A stretch of 64,000 nt of DNA, taken from contig JAAKBF010000013.1 in NCBI GenBank assembly GCA_012656075.1, positions 62,001-126,000 on the forward strand, in the 5' to 3' direction. The first letter of the stretch is position 1, and the number at the start of each line of letters is the position of its first letter. The notes under the pieces were generated by a model. That model was given only the letters and a program-made list of their open reading frames with translations, did not search any database and was not told the DNA's origin. The position numbers were made by a program, and so were the translations under genes. Source of the DNA: Phytophthora hibernalis (taxonomy: Eukaryota; Oomycota; Peronosporomycetes; Peronosporales; Peronosporaceae). Positions 34,080-45,677 of this stretch are shown here, in pieces.

Positions 34080-34563
34080 ATGCGGAAAATGTGCTTGATG
34101 TCCGGGGCTTGTTGCGATCTGAGCCAATTGTGTGGTGCGTGGGCTAGACTGAAGCGGCTGTTGGACCAGTACAATGACGCAAAGACAAGATAGTCTACAC
34201 GTTTTTAGCTCCCAATTTGAGACCCAGGTTAATAATTTGGTGATTTGTACTGGTCCGATAGCAGATGCGAGTCAAACGGATTTGACGGGTATGCTAGATC
34301 AGAGGCTTGAAGTTGAGATCAGGTGAGACTTACGTACGTCGCGTGTATCTGACGCACCGGAAAAGTCCACCAAGGAAGCGATCTACTGCCACATTTAGAT
34401 CGGCAATGGGCTGCAATGAGCGCAAAGCGTCAAGTGATGCATGTTTCCATTCGCTCAATATGCGCAGACTCTGAATCAGCCACAGGCCACAAGAAATTCG
34501 CGACCTGCCGCCCCGGTTTTGTAGCCATTTTTGATGGATACGTGGTGTGCGCCACACACAGAC
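34080..34563. other. Divergent promoter region between CLU and the HIT gene
   Basis: About 480 bases without a supported gene. The CLU promoter and the HIT gene promoter must both lie here. ATTTTTGATGG near 34527 precedes the HIT gene. No repeats or RNA genes are seen. Confidence 0.45.
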
Positions 34564-35061
34564 ATGCTTATCGGAGCTCTTCGCCGCAGCTTCCTAGCGT
34601 CCGGACCTTCTTCGCTGTCGCGCCGCTCGCTCGCGCCCTTCACCCGCCGCACCATGAGTTCCGATGAGCGCTCCCAGGCAGACGCTGCGGCCGCCTCGGG
34701 CGCCGCCTCCGCCGTGGGCGAGACCATCTTCGACAAGATCATCAACGGGCAGATCCCAGCCAAGATCGCGTACGAGGACGCGCAGTGTCTAGCCTTCCAC
34801 GACGTGAACCCGCAGGCGCCTGTGCACATCCTGCTCATCCCCAAGAAGCGCGACGGCCTCACGCAGCTCGCGCACGCCGAGGAGCGCCACGAAGCTGTGC
34901 TGGGCCATCTGTTACACGCCGCCAAGCTGGTGGCCAAGCAGCAGAACTTGGACAAGGGCTTCCGCATCGTCATCAACGACGGAGAGGACGGCTGCCAGTC
35001 GGTCTTCCACCTGCACTTGCACCTTCTTGGGGGACGCAAGCTGGGCTGGCCTCCTGGATAA
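34564..35061 (+). CDS. HIT-family (HINT1-like) nucleotide hydrolase
   Basis: Single-exon ORF. From the ATG at 34564 the start is MLIGALRRSFLASGPSSLSR followed by SLAPFTRR, a likely mitochondrial presequence. A second ATG at 34654 (MSSDERSQADAAA) would give the bare cytosolic protein, and a third in-frame ATG lies at 34531. The HIT domain is complete: IFDKIINGQIPAKIAYEDAQ, LAFHDVNPQAPVHILLIPKK, GFRIVINDGEDGCQSVFHLH and the catalytic HLHLHLLGGRKLGWPPG at the very end. HINT proteins split AMP-lysine and other nucleoside phosphoramidates. Length of the core (about 115-120 residues) matches HINT1. Confidence 0.92.
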   Translation: MLIGALRRSFLASGPSSLSRRSLAPFTRRTMSSDERSQADAAAASGAASAVGETIFDKIINGQIPAKIAYEDAQCLAFHDVNPQAPVHILLIPKKRDGLTQLAHAEERHEAVLGHLLHAAKLVAKQQNLDKGFRIVINDGEDGCQSVFHLHLHLLGGRKLGWPPG

Positions 35062-35245
35062 AGGAGGGTGACGGTCTGTATCAACGAGGGAGGGACCCAA
35101 CCTTGGCGAATTACTTTTTGCATACAGGACTGCATGTTTGTGGTAACAAATGCTATATTAGCGACGCTGGCCTTCTACATTACCTGTAGTTACATGATCA
35201 ACTCTTTGGCTGTCTTTGAGGGTGTCAGTTTGTCAAGTGAGTGGT

Positions 35246-36189
35246 CTATCCTCGGCCGCAGATCTCTTTGTGGAACTGATCCAGGAACGTCTCCATAAAC
35301 GCGTGGCGCTCCTCCGCCAAGCGCTTTCCGGCGTCGGTCTTCATCATACCGCGGAGCTTGAGCAGTTTCTGTCATGACAAGAAAAACTCCCAGACATCAG
35401 CCAAGAACGCCACCGGAATTGCAAAGCGACGTACCTCGTAGAAGTGGTTGATGGTGGTGTTGGGACGGTTCGGGTCCATGTACTGATCCTTGGTCATTTC
35501 GTCAATTGGAAGCACATCTGGGTCGTACAGCGGCCGCAGCTTATGCCCTCCGAACGTGAAGCACCGCGCGATTCCAATTGCCCCAATCGCGTCCTGCGCG
35601 TCCGAAGCAGACAAATTGTCAATCAGCACCAACTTTCCTTGCAGTTAGAGGTAATCTACCAGTCGGTCAGCATCCTGGACACAGCCGTATTCGACCGAGA
35701 ACGATCGCTGGCAAGATCAAGCAGCAAAGACCATCAGTCACGACCAGCCCCAACTATCGCCACCCAAAAGGTAGCGATCATACCGAGCCACTGGCTTCCA
35801 GCTCCTCCTTGAAGCCCATGATGTCAATGATGGTCATCACGCGTTCAATTTTGTCGCTGGATACGCTCTCTGACTGCAAGAAAGCCACCGCGCGCTTCGT
35901 GGGCTTGTCCTTATCACTCTGGTACTTCCAGTCGTCGATGTCATGCAGCAGCGCCGCCAAGTCCACGATCTCCAGGTTCTCAGCCGGCACTCGCTGTGTG
36001 ATTCACAAAGCATCCGTCAACATCAACCAGTCCTCCGCTGCACCAACGGCCGCCCACCTCCTCCTTGGCCAGCGTCCTTGCCACAGTCCACACGCGCTCA
36101 ATGTGGCGCCAGTCGTGTGACGCGTCGTTGCTCTTGAGCTGCTGCTCCACGAACGCTGCTGTGCGCTGCACCAGTCGAGACGTAGCCAT
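35246..36189 (-). CDS. HD-domain metal-dependent phosphohydrolase
   Basis: Five exons with GT-AG borders: 36189-36058, 35993-35784 (approximate), 35707-35660, 35593-35435 and 35368-35246. The protein opens MATSRLVQRTAAFVEQQLKS. Metal-binding residues appear in order: SHDWRHIERVW (first His), DLAALLHDIDDWKYQSD (the His-Asp pair) and VQDADRLDAIGAIGIARCF (last Asp). This matches the small soluble HD-superfamily hydrolases related to bacterial YedJ/YpgQ-type proteins, which cleave nucleotide or other phosphate esters. The tiny 48-base exon 35707-35660 is needed to supply VQDADRL. Length (about 220 residues) fits the family. The true substrate is unknown. It converges on the HIT gene with under 200 bases between stops. 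Confidence 0.85.
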
Positions 36190-36379
36190 CTTTTGCACGT
36201 CACTGATCCAAAGCAAATTCCACAATGAAGACAAGTACGAAGGTATAAAAGTATGTAGCCATCCCGCCACTTGGATTCGAGTTGCCGTTGTTTGGCGGGA
36301 ACGTTGCTCGTCTTTGATTGGCTACCACACATGCTTCAACATCTTCAACATCGAAACTCCTCAGTCCCCAAAAGGCAGC

Positions 36380-38468
36380 ATGAGCATCTCTCGCAGTCGA
36401 GGTCCGTCGCATGCGGCGATGGCTGCCAAGAGCGAGCGGCCCCGCAAGATCACGGCCAAGGCGGACGAGCTGGACGCGTACATGGAGAAGCTCTACGACG
36501 ACGATGTCGAGTCCAAACTGGACGGGGCCAAGATGATTCTGCAGCTGGCCGAGTTCGCCGGCAACATCGAGGCGCTCGTGCAGAACGAGTCGCTCATGGT
36601 GCGTTCGTGCGAAATGGAGTGTACTGCCTCTGACTGATGTATTGCTGCCTAATAGAGTCTGCTGTCGCGCGTGCTGAACGACGACTACAAGAAGAGCTAC
36701 GACTTCTCGCTCACAATGATGCGCATCTTCTGGTGTTTCTCCAACTTCCTGCAGCTGCACCCGGTGCTGGGCAATTATCGCATCGGAGCCATCACGCTCA
36801 AGATCGTCGAGTTCGAACTGAAGCGCCACCAGCTTCGGCTCGAAGAGGAGAAACTCCTCGAGTCTGTAGCTACTGGAAAGGGGGCGTCGGCACCGACGAC
36901 ATCATAACGAAACTTGACCGCGAAAAGAAACGCAACAAGAAACGCATGAAGAAGCAAGACCAACTACTGTGAGAAAGCTTTGAATGACCGTGAGAAGGTC
37001 GTGAACTGACTCGTCCTGTAGCAACGTTTGCTTCAGCATTTTGCTAAGCTTGGCCGAGGACATTCATACGGAGCGCAAAATGGTCAAGCGTAAGATTGTG
37101 TTGTTCTTGACTAAGGTTCGTGTCTGTTTTTAAGCTGAGGATATTACGTCGTAGCCCACTTGGTTTATTTGCTGCGTACTGTAGTTGCTGGATCGCGTGG
37201 CTCCTGATTTGGTTATCCTCACGATCACATTCCTCAAGAAGTTGAGCATTTTTGAGGAGAACAAGGATGCAATGGTGGAGCTCACCGTTGTGGAGAAACT
37301 CGTGCGCTATCTCAACTGCAACCACGACAAAACAATCCAGACGGCACTCAAGCTGATGTTTAACCTTTCCTTCGACCCAGCTCTCCGTGAAGTGCTGGTG
37401 CGGAATAGTCTCATTCCAAAACTCGTCGAGCTACTCAAGAAACCTCCTTTTCGTGCATTGTCGCTGCGGATTCTCTATCACCTTAGTATCGATGATCGAT
37501 GCAAATCCATGTTCACGTACACGGAGGCCATTCCGATTGTCATGCAACTTGTGATAAATTTTCCACAGAACATCGTGGCAAAAGAGCTGGCTGCTCTGGC
37601 GGTGAATCTCAGCCACAACGCGCGCAACGCCGAGCTCATGTGTCAGAACCGCGGCCTAGAAGCACTAGCAACACGCGTGTTCCGCACGCGTGACCCGCTC
37701 CTGATGAAGGTGATTCGAAACATTTCACTTTGGTCGTACACGCTACAAGAAGACTTGGTCAGCGAAAAGGCGTACAAGTATCGTGGCATGTGGGCCCCCT
37801 TCGTGGTTCCGTTCATGGAGCTATGCCTCAACACTGACAACCACGACTTCTCGATCGAAGTTCTGGCAACTCTAGCAAACATGACACCGAATGATCTGCC
37901 TCCGAAGACATCTTGGGACAAACTGGTGACGGATCAATCGTTAATCCCTTTCCTCAACAAAATGCTGGTGCCAGGCTTTTCGCAAGATGATATGATTCTT
38001 GAAGTCGTGCTTTTCGTTAGTGCACTCGCACTGGAACCGAAGTGTGCTCCTCTCCTATCGTCATCTCGACTTGTGCGGACATTCCACGCACTGTTCCAGG
38101 AGAAGCAGCACGACAACGAGCTGACATTACAGCTGCTCTATGCATTCTATCGTATGTTGCGTCACCCAGAGACTTTCGAGGAAATTCTCTTTGGAGTGGG
38201 GTTTGTGCCAGACTTGCTCCTCGCTGCTGATGCACCAAATATTGAAGTCCGCCGGATGTGCGACGTACTCATGGACCTGATTCTCGACCACGATCTCAAT
38301 GACGGTGGCGCTATCGGCGACTTTGGACACCTCATTCGGCAACGCAGGTTCGAAATCCACAACGCTGAATATCTCGAAATGATCCATGGCGAAGCACAGA
38401 GTGCAAACTACCGCAAGCACCACGGGATGGATGACGATGGTGGCAAGGACGACGACGAGGATAACTAA
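36380..38468 (+). CDS. KAP3: Kinesin-associated protein 3 (KAP3), kinesin-II subunit
   Basis: Exons: 36380-36598, 36656-36968, 37022-37115 and 37185-38468. The protein opens MSISRSRGPSHAAMAAKSER. Family segments: KLDGAKMILQLAEFAGNIEA, LLSRVLNDDYKKSYDFSLTM, RIFWCFSNFLQLHPVLGNYR, LVRYLNCNHDKTIQTALKLM, FNLSFDPALREVLVRNSLIP and IRQRRFEIHNAEYLEMI. The bulk is an armadillo-repeat solenoid, ending in an acidic tail. KAP3 is the non-motor subunit of heterotrimeric kinesin-II, which drives outward intraflagellar transport. A break in exon 2 at the five-G run 36880-36884 would truncate the protein at GKGASAPTTS. If one G is missing, the frame continues as GVGTDDIITKLDREKKRNKK. A TATA-like GGTATAAAAG lies near 36241, but its role is unclear. 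Confidence 0.92.
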
Positions 38469-38618
38469 GCGGCTACCCGGAACCGGTCAAACTCATTAAA
38501 AGGCCGCGTATACTTCTGTAGCCAGAATTAAACATTCAATCCTTTCAGGAAACTGTTCCATGCAGTACTCTTGTGTGTTTCCAAGAGCTCCTACTTCACA
38601 AACTCCTACTTCACAAAC
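38469..38618. other. Convergent intergenic gap
   Basis: About 150 bases between the KAP3 stop and the stop of the large minus-strand gene. CTACTTCACAAACTC occurs twice in tandem near 38590-38620. Nothing else is seen. Confidence 0.4.
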
Positions 38619-41600
38619 TCAACCAATATTCTTCCTCGTCAGGAAGCCGACCACACTCTTTCGGTCAATGCCAAAGCGAGGCAGCGCCTTTTCCGGCCAA
38701 TACGTATTGTCTGCGCTGTTAATGGACGCCCCCGGTGGAATGACGTACATGTTGTACGGGCAATCTGGTGCTATGGTCATTGCAAGCGCACGAGAGCTGT
38801 GCTTCCTTTTGTCCGAGTAGCGAACAAGTTGCCGCACGAACTTCCAATGGTCATACGCGGACTCCAGACAAAAAATGCCATTGCCGACTCATGAAGATTA
38901 CGCACTTCGGTCTCCATTCGTTCCATCCCGACAGTTCCACGCTGCGTCACCACTATATTTCGGCTGACGGGAAATGATTCAGGGGCCATTCCATCTCGAG
39001 TACGGCACCAGAAGGCATCCACGCGAAATTCGTGGTAATTTTGGGTATCGGATGCGTCCTGAATCCGGATACAGCACGACCAAGCGACGGAGTTCCGAAT
39101 CACCGGGTCGATCTCCATCTTTTCATCTCCTCCTTCAGGAAGCTTTGAATCAAGGCCACAATCAATCAAATCAATGAAAAACTGTGCTGCTCTCCACTCC
39201 GCCAAGCGAAGAGCCCCGCTTCTGTTTTCCATGTAGCCCTACAGAGAACATGGCCATCTACTCGAACGGCGCAGTGCACACCAGGGAGTGATCGAGAATC
39301 TCTGCCAAACGATGCACGAGGAGGCTCTTCCACCGTAGTTGTTATCTGTGGTGAAGCGCGTGTATCGTTAGTTTGAGCGAATAACATTCATACACGAAGA
39401 AATATACGTACACTGGCGATGCCTGACAGCTTCAGAGCTTGAAAGGAATCCGCGGATGAAACATACGACAGAGATTTCACGTCCAGAAAATGAAGAAGCT
39501 GCGCCCATATCGAACGGATCATGTTCAACTTGTCCAACATGCCATCGACAGCAGCATTACAAGCTTCAGGCTTAGTTATTTTCGATGCCTTGAAGCGGAT
39601 GACGTCGTTGACATCAACACGAACTTCAAAATGCCTTCGCGCAGGCGTTCCATGCTGATATTTGCCGTAACATTGGGGACAATTCTTCTGTGTTCGGCTC
39701 CCCGATACTTCAGCGATGCTCGAAGTCTGTTAATCCCAGCGCATAATTCATCTGTTGGAGTAAACAGACTTCGAATTGAGGCGCGAAATTTGCCATCATC
39801 GGTGTTTTTGCTCTCGGACACCTCATTATAATCTTTCTCCATTTCAGTCTCAAAGGCTGCCTGATCTGCAGCGGCTGCTGTTGCGCTTGCATCTTGTGGG
39901 GCTTTGACTGTGGACGGGTCCCAGTCATCGTCAAATCCACCGTCTGAATAGTTATCGTAGTCGTCGTCATCCATCTCATCATCGCTGCACAATACGAGAT
40001 TAGACTGCTTCATTTGAGTTGGTGCCGGGGGCGAGATTGATTCGTTCCTGTGGATCCTGATGCTGCTGCAACATTTGCCGTATTGTTGATTCCATTTGAC
40101 GGAGTAGATAGGGATTTCATCCTGCGCAATGATTCCAGGGTGTCGCGCCATTTTTCATTTGCGGACCGTTTGGCATCTTTCGCGTTCAAACATGCCGTCG
40201 AAATGGCCAATGTGTTGCGCACCCGAATGAAGTACATGTACAAGGGCGGAACGAGCTTTTCCGACGCCGAAACCTAGTGCACCTTTTGTTAAGTCTCTTC
40301 GGGTCAACAATATAGCTAGCCAGTCGTACCTTGTCATGATTCTTCGCTTGTGTTTCGTTGCCTGCCATCAAAGTTGTGGGTGTTTCAGTTAGTCGTTGGT
40401 TATACGTGGCGAGCAACGCTTTCCATGTTGCAATTATCCCATCCAGAGTGTTTATCAGAACAGAAGTTGCCCTGTCCTTCGCGATTTCGCTCGACGACCC
40501 TTCTCCTCTTGCTTCGACTACGCTTTCGGATGCAGAGAGCACGCAGCTAATAAGGCCACTGTTTTCTTTCGTAGCAGTCCGGCAGACCTGGAACGCAGTG
40601 AATATATTACTACGAAACTAAATGAAGCAGATAAAAATACCTTCCGGTACGTACCGATAGACTGGGCGAAAGCTGAATCGTTTCAGAGTGCACATGCAAA
40701 TTCCACACGCTCGATCTTATATTTTGCACGACCCTCTCGCGATCTCGAAAAAGGAGCATCAAAAGTTCCTGATACACGTCAGATTTTGCTTTGGCGGCTT
40801 CATCTTCGGAACGAGTGGGTCCATCACGATTGACCTGTGAGCCGCTTCGATCCTCAATGAAGATGCTTGTTTCTGCTTCGGCACCAGACATTCTCTCAGA
40901 TCTTCTTCCAGAATATTTTCTTTCAGGTAGTTGTGGTATGTCGGATTTTGGTGCTGAGTACTCCAATCGCGGACGAGGAGCACCACGCTTGTCCACATAA
41001 CTATCATCTGCATTTGGTGCGTAGTGACGCTTTCGTAAAATGCCCATAGACCTAAGCTCAGCATCCCTTGAGCTGACATTTTCACTGTTCACGTTGTTGT
41101 TACGCATGAAACCCACCTCGCTGTGGTTATCATATGGCTGGACATCTTCAGTCGTACTCGGTTCATAATTGCTTCTCCACGCATCTCCACGGTGGGGTTG
41201 AGCACTTTCTATCTTGGTTGGTTCAAATCCCTTCTCAGGGTGACCTGCGCGGTCGAGCTTTAGACTCTCCTCATGCTGCTCAATTAATTCCATCAGGAAC
41301 AGCATCAGTGCGTCCACAGCCTCACTTTTAACGCTGGGTAAAGATGAACCACGCCTCCACACGAGTGGCAGCTCTTGGATGAGAGCAACTACATCATAGT
41401 AAGTATCGTTATCATTGGACTCTTCAGTAGCCTTCTCATACAGCTGCACAAAGCAATGGCATATCAGTCTAATATCAATATGCCATCCAGGAAAATGTAC
41501 ATACCCGAACAATTTTCGTCGAGATCAGATAGTTGAAAGTTGCATCTTTCACCCTTCTGGTATCATTCGCGATACAGAGGCCGAAATGAGTCTTCAGATG

Positions 41601-43129
41601 CAACAGCATATCGCCGTACAGTCTTCGATGTTCAACTACAGCCCTTGTAAGCTGCGACAAAGCTCGGATAGTCGCATCACGATCGACAGATGCAGTGCAT
41701 TCGAATGACAAATTTCCTAGTCGAACACGAGCAGCATACTGGGCCGGAGCAACCATCCGCAACTCTCGCCGAAGCTGTGAAAAACAACCGTCAAACACAG
41801 TTTTCAGCGAGTAAAGAGGAAAAAGAGAGCTTACCTTGAGCTTCGCAGCCAAGATAAACTCTTTACTCATTTCTGACAGCGACACAGTTTGAACAGCCTT
41901 TTCTAGCCCTTGAAGCGATGACACGAGGTCGGTGTTAGGGCCAACCAAAGCAAGGAGGTACGCTCGGCCCTCCTCAACACCAAAAGTTCTGGGCTTGGCG
42001 GGAACACTTTTGCCACTCTGTTGACCCTGCTGAGTGGGAGGAGGAGGTTGAGGTGCTGCAGTCGACGTCAGAGATGAATCTCTATCTGGCCCAGAGATTG
42101 GCTCAGCCACGCTCACTTGGTCCTCCATAGCAAACGTCACCCGTTTCTTCGGCGTATTCCGTGTGGCAGATAACGAACCTTTGCGACGCAGTATCGAAGT
42201 CGGTGCACCAGTAGGGTCACTGTCGTTGCTCTCATCGCTCGCATCGACTGCCATGTCGTCCACAGGCTCCTCAGCCACATCCATGTCCGTGTCCTTGTTC
42301 GCTCCGTCACTCACCTCACGCTTCAGCTCCGCATACCACTTCCGGAATTTGTCAGCGAATTGGAACTTCCTGTCCTCCAACAACGTGTTCCTCTTGTCTC
42401 CCGTCATGATCTTCACGTACATTAGCAGCTTCTTGGCCGAGTGCAGGCGCTGCACTGCCACTCGGTCCTGCCTGATGAGCCCTCGTAGCGCTCAGCCAAC
42501 TGTTGGTGGTGCGAGTTCATCTCATCCAGAAGACGGAGGACGCGGCCAGGTGTGCGGCCCTGTCTGGGGTCGTCTCGAGCCGCCGTCCCCATGCGCACGA
42601 AGCGCAGCACCAGTGTCCGCCTCGTGACCTTGTCCTGCTCCTGTTTGATGAGAACTTGGTCCCCAACAGCAGCCACGTCCTTGTGCAGCTGCTTGAGTTT
42701 CCTGGGGCACAGAAGGAAGTCCTCAACGCCCATTCCCACCAAATAGTCATCAGGTTCCACGGTGCAGATGGGCTCTAAGGTGGCGCCTTTGCCCGCCACT
42801 TTGTCCTTGAATGCCATGGGGAACTGCGGCGGCTCCGTCTTCTGCACTTGGAACAGGTGCGAGTTCATGATGGTGGTCACGGACACGCCCAAGCGTGTGA
42901 GCTGCAAACCGCTAACGTGACCACGGGGCAGCGAGTAATGCACTTCGAAAGCGCGGCCCAGCGACAGCAGCTTGCGGGCAGCGAGTGACGTCTCCACGCG
43001 CCACAGACGCACGCGCATATCGAAGGCCAGGTCTTTGTTGTCCTCGGGAAGTGGTTCCATGCTGTCCGCCCACGGAGCCATGTTCCACGCTCTTCCTCTG
43101 CCTTTCGTCAGTTGAAACTTGGATTTCAC
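38619..43129 (-). CDS. Large unrecognised protein with possible C-terminal SPOC-like domain
   Basis: Multi-exon gene; the start at 43129 is MKSKFQLTKGRGRAWNMAPW. The N-terminal 220 residues look folded (FDMRVRLWRVETSLAARKLL, LTRLGVSVTTIMNSHLFQVQ), then come helices, a PKKRVTF-type basic patch and a Pro/Gln-rich linker near 42030. Next are two helical blocks and a Ser/Arg-rich linker (about 40800-41280). An acidic patch (DDEMDDDDYDNYSDGGFDDD) lies near 39960. The end reads SFVRQLVRYSDKRKHSSRAL, then CPYNMYVIPPGASIN, recalling SPOC domains, which have a conserved Arg-rich strand and a YL-PP motif and bind phosphorylated RNA polymerase II tails. That match is weak. Exon joins at 40660-40590 and 40340-40275 keep one frame, so I treat this as one gene. 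Breaks near 42487, 40030 and 38850 fit missing bases. Confidence 0.5.
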
Positions 43130-43251
43130 TATGGTGGCTCCAATAGTGACTAACTATCAAGGCACTGGGTTTCACTATGCCAGTCGGTAATATAGCAAGA
43201 GGGACAACGGTAGACAATATTGTGAACCTCTCGTATTATTTGCTGCCTGCG

Positions 43252-44066
43252 CTACTCCATGAGGAAGATGCGGCTGGCAACGTCGCCAACGAGCCAGTCG
43301 ATGCCGTCCACGAGGCCGTCGCCAGTGACGGCACTGCACGAGACGATGCTCCAGTGGCGCGTGGAAAACTGCGCGGACCGCAGCCCCAACGCGTCTGCAA
43401 TCTCCGCGGCGGAGAGAGCGCCAGGCAGGTCCTGCTTGTTGGCAAAGATGAGCAGTGTAGCACCCGCTAATTTCTGCAAATGCAGCAACAACAGTCAGAG
43501 AAGCAGAAACTTCCTCATTATCACGTGAACGCACCTCTTGCGTCAATAGACTCGAGAGCTCCCGCTTGCAGTCTTCGAGTCGCCGTCGATCGGCGCTGTC
43601 CACGACCCACACGAGGCCGTCCGTCTGATAGAACACACACGTAAGCTCCTGCATACTCCAGTATCTGCAGCCTACAGCTTCCAGACCTGCTCGAAGTAGT
43701 TTCTCCAGTACGAGCGAATCGTCTGCTGTCCACCGACGTCCCAGACGTTCAACTTGAAGCTGACAGCGACAACAACACCGCACTCATGAGCCTCTCACTT
43801 GCACAGAACCCACTGCACCCACTCACTCTTTGTACTCGAGCGTCTGGATGTCGAACCCGAGCGTCGGAGAGATCTCGGTGATGTCTTGGCCCATGAACTT
43901 CTTGAGGATCGTCGTCTTGCCAGCGTTATCCAAGCCACTACAGCAGCAGAAAGCGCGTCATCCCCAGCGAACGACATCTGAGGATGGAGATAGCAACGCA
44001 CAGCATGAGGACGCGGATCTCCTTCTCCTTCTCCTTGACCTTCTTGAGGATACTCAGCAGCCCCAT
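43252..44066 (-). CDS. ARL2: ARL2-type small GTPase
   Basis: Five exons: 44066-44002, 43937-43827, 43759-43687, 43624-43535 and 43473-43252. The start MGLLSILKKVKEKEKEIRVL matches ARL2. G-box motifs are all present: LMLGLDNAGKTTILKKF (P-loop), SPTLGFDIQTLEY (switch I), LNVWDVGGQQTIRSYWRNYF (switch II), LLIFANKQDLPGALS and CSAVTGDGL. Near the end is GIDWLVGDVASRIF. Total length (about 185 residues) fits. ARL2 works with tubulin cofactors in microtubule assembly and with PDE6D-type carriers that deliver lipidated proteins. Gly2 exists, but ARL2 proteins are generally not myristoylated. The reading frame is intact across all exons, which shows that the assembly is locally correct here. Confidence 0.95.
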
Positions 44067-44213
44067 CGCGTTCGTCTGGTGATCTAAAAGTAAATTACCG
44101 AACGGAACATAAATTACCTGTAAAATACCGTCCGAAAGGGCACGAAACGACGCGAGTTCAGGTGCAGGTATCGGTCGCAGTTAGCAAATAGTATCCGGAT
44201 AGTCGATACGAAC

Positions 44214-45463
44214 ATGACCAAAGCCGTCCCACGCAGAAGCTTGCAGCTGAAGAAGAGCGATGGGAACCAGGAAGACGCAAATGCTTTCGATCTCAGCAGT
44301 CAATCATCCAAGGCGTATTTTCCCCGGCAACAGCAGCAGTCTCCAGATGAAGAAATAGAACCGTCCGAGAGCAGAAGAGATTGCCGACCCACGTCACTAG
44401 ATGGCCTGCTGGATCTGGAACTGGATTTGATCCTACCTGCCACTGCAATTCCAACTCCAATGAGCAATCAGATGCCTGCTTGGGTTGTAAATGAAAAACT
44501 GGAGGCCAACGTCGACTCTGTCTCCCTGGAGCTGCTGGTACGAATGTGCAAGTACTTGCTCATATACTCATCAGCGACAACTCACATTATTCATACTGTG
44601 TTGATGCTGTACATGTTGATGTAGGCAATGCAGAGCCCACACGGCGAAAATCAGCAGTGGCAAAGCGAAGAAGACGAGCAAAATGCGAATACCATTGAGT
44701 ACGACCAGAGGAACCGTCTCCACGGCCCAAAATGAAAGCAACGTCAGCACCCAGAAAACCCATGCCGCTTCATCTTGTGTCACCGACAGCGTTTGTACCA
44801 TCGTTCCCTCCGTCGCCCAGTCAGTCGTCAACAGACGATGACTATGGTTTAGCATCGCCGATGGCGTTGCCAGACACACCTTCGCAGTCTCGGTCTGGGA
44901 TCTCTTTAGCCTGGGACCTTGCGCCACCCTCTCCTACCTACGAAGATACATATCCGAAAGCAGAAACTTCTCGTCACTTCGTACAGTCCAGGAGCGTCCA
45001 AAACCAGAGTGTCGAGCCCCTCAATTTTCTAGAGCTACAACACCAAACCCACGAAATTACAGGAGCTATGCACCGGACAGGGCTACGTCACGGATAACAC
45101 GATCTGCACTTCCAACGCTACCGGAAGGCCGAGGCAAGGCTAGGCACGGCGGAATCTACTCATTGCTTCTCAAGAATAAATCTGTGAAACAGGTACCGAT
45201 GCTCGTTGAGGATGCACACAATCCTGACGGTACGCTGCTGGTTTGATGGTAAGAGGAAGTTTCTGGTACTGATTTTGATATCCTTCAGAGGTGACTTCAT
45301 CGCCCTCCGTTTCTAAGGTGAGTGCGTCCTATACCAACCGGCAGTGTTGCTGCGATGCTAACCAAGTGTGTTTATCGTCTAGGTATCCCCGCCGCGCACA
45401 TTCGGCAAGCAGAAACACGGAAGCATCTACAAAATGCTCCGAGAGAGTCATGGAGCGCATTAA
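44214..45463 (+). CDS. Unrecognised low-complexity protein
   Basis: ATG at 44214 (MTKAVPRRSLQLKKSDGNQE). It is Ser-, Pro-, Gln- and Asp-rich throughout, so it is likely disordered. The first exon ends near 44538 and the next runs from 44626 (AMQSPHGENQQWQSEEDEQN). The frame then shifts at a four-A run near 44730 into MKATSAPRKPMPLHLVSPTA, and again near 45050 into RNYRSYAPDRATSRITRSAL. Two small related pieces, HGGIYSLLLKNKSVKQ and KHGSIYKMLRESHGAH, occur near the end and might be a short repeated motif. I recognise no family. The coding call rests on length, splice signals and the coherent joined frames. Confidence 0.45.
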
Positions 45464-45677
45464 GTTCCCATGTTATACACGGTGACAGCTTCAGACGGTC
45501 CATTGTTTTCTTCTTCTCTGGCATTGTACAATAGCAGCTACTGACGATAGATAGCTCGAGTTTCATTTCAACTCGTTGACATCCTTAATGGATTTTGTGG
45601 GTACCTGGTAATTTATCCGGTAATTTATTGTTTGTAGCTTTTGCATCATCAGACAGAGAGAAAACAAGGCCACCGAA

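Noticed and set aside
36241..36250. TATA box GGTATAAAAG as the KAP3 promoter
   Set aside because: It is 130 bases upstream of the ATG and also within range of the divergent HD gene. Oomycete promoters rarely use TATA, so I do not list it as a site.
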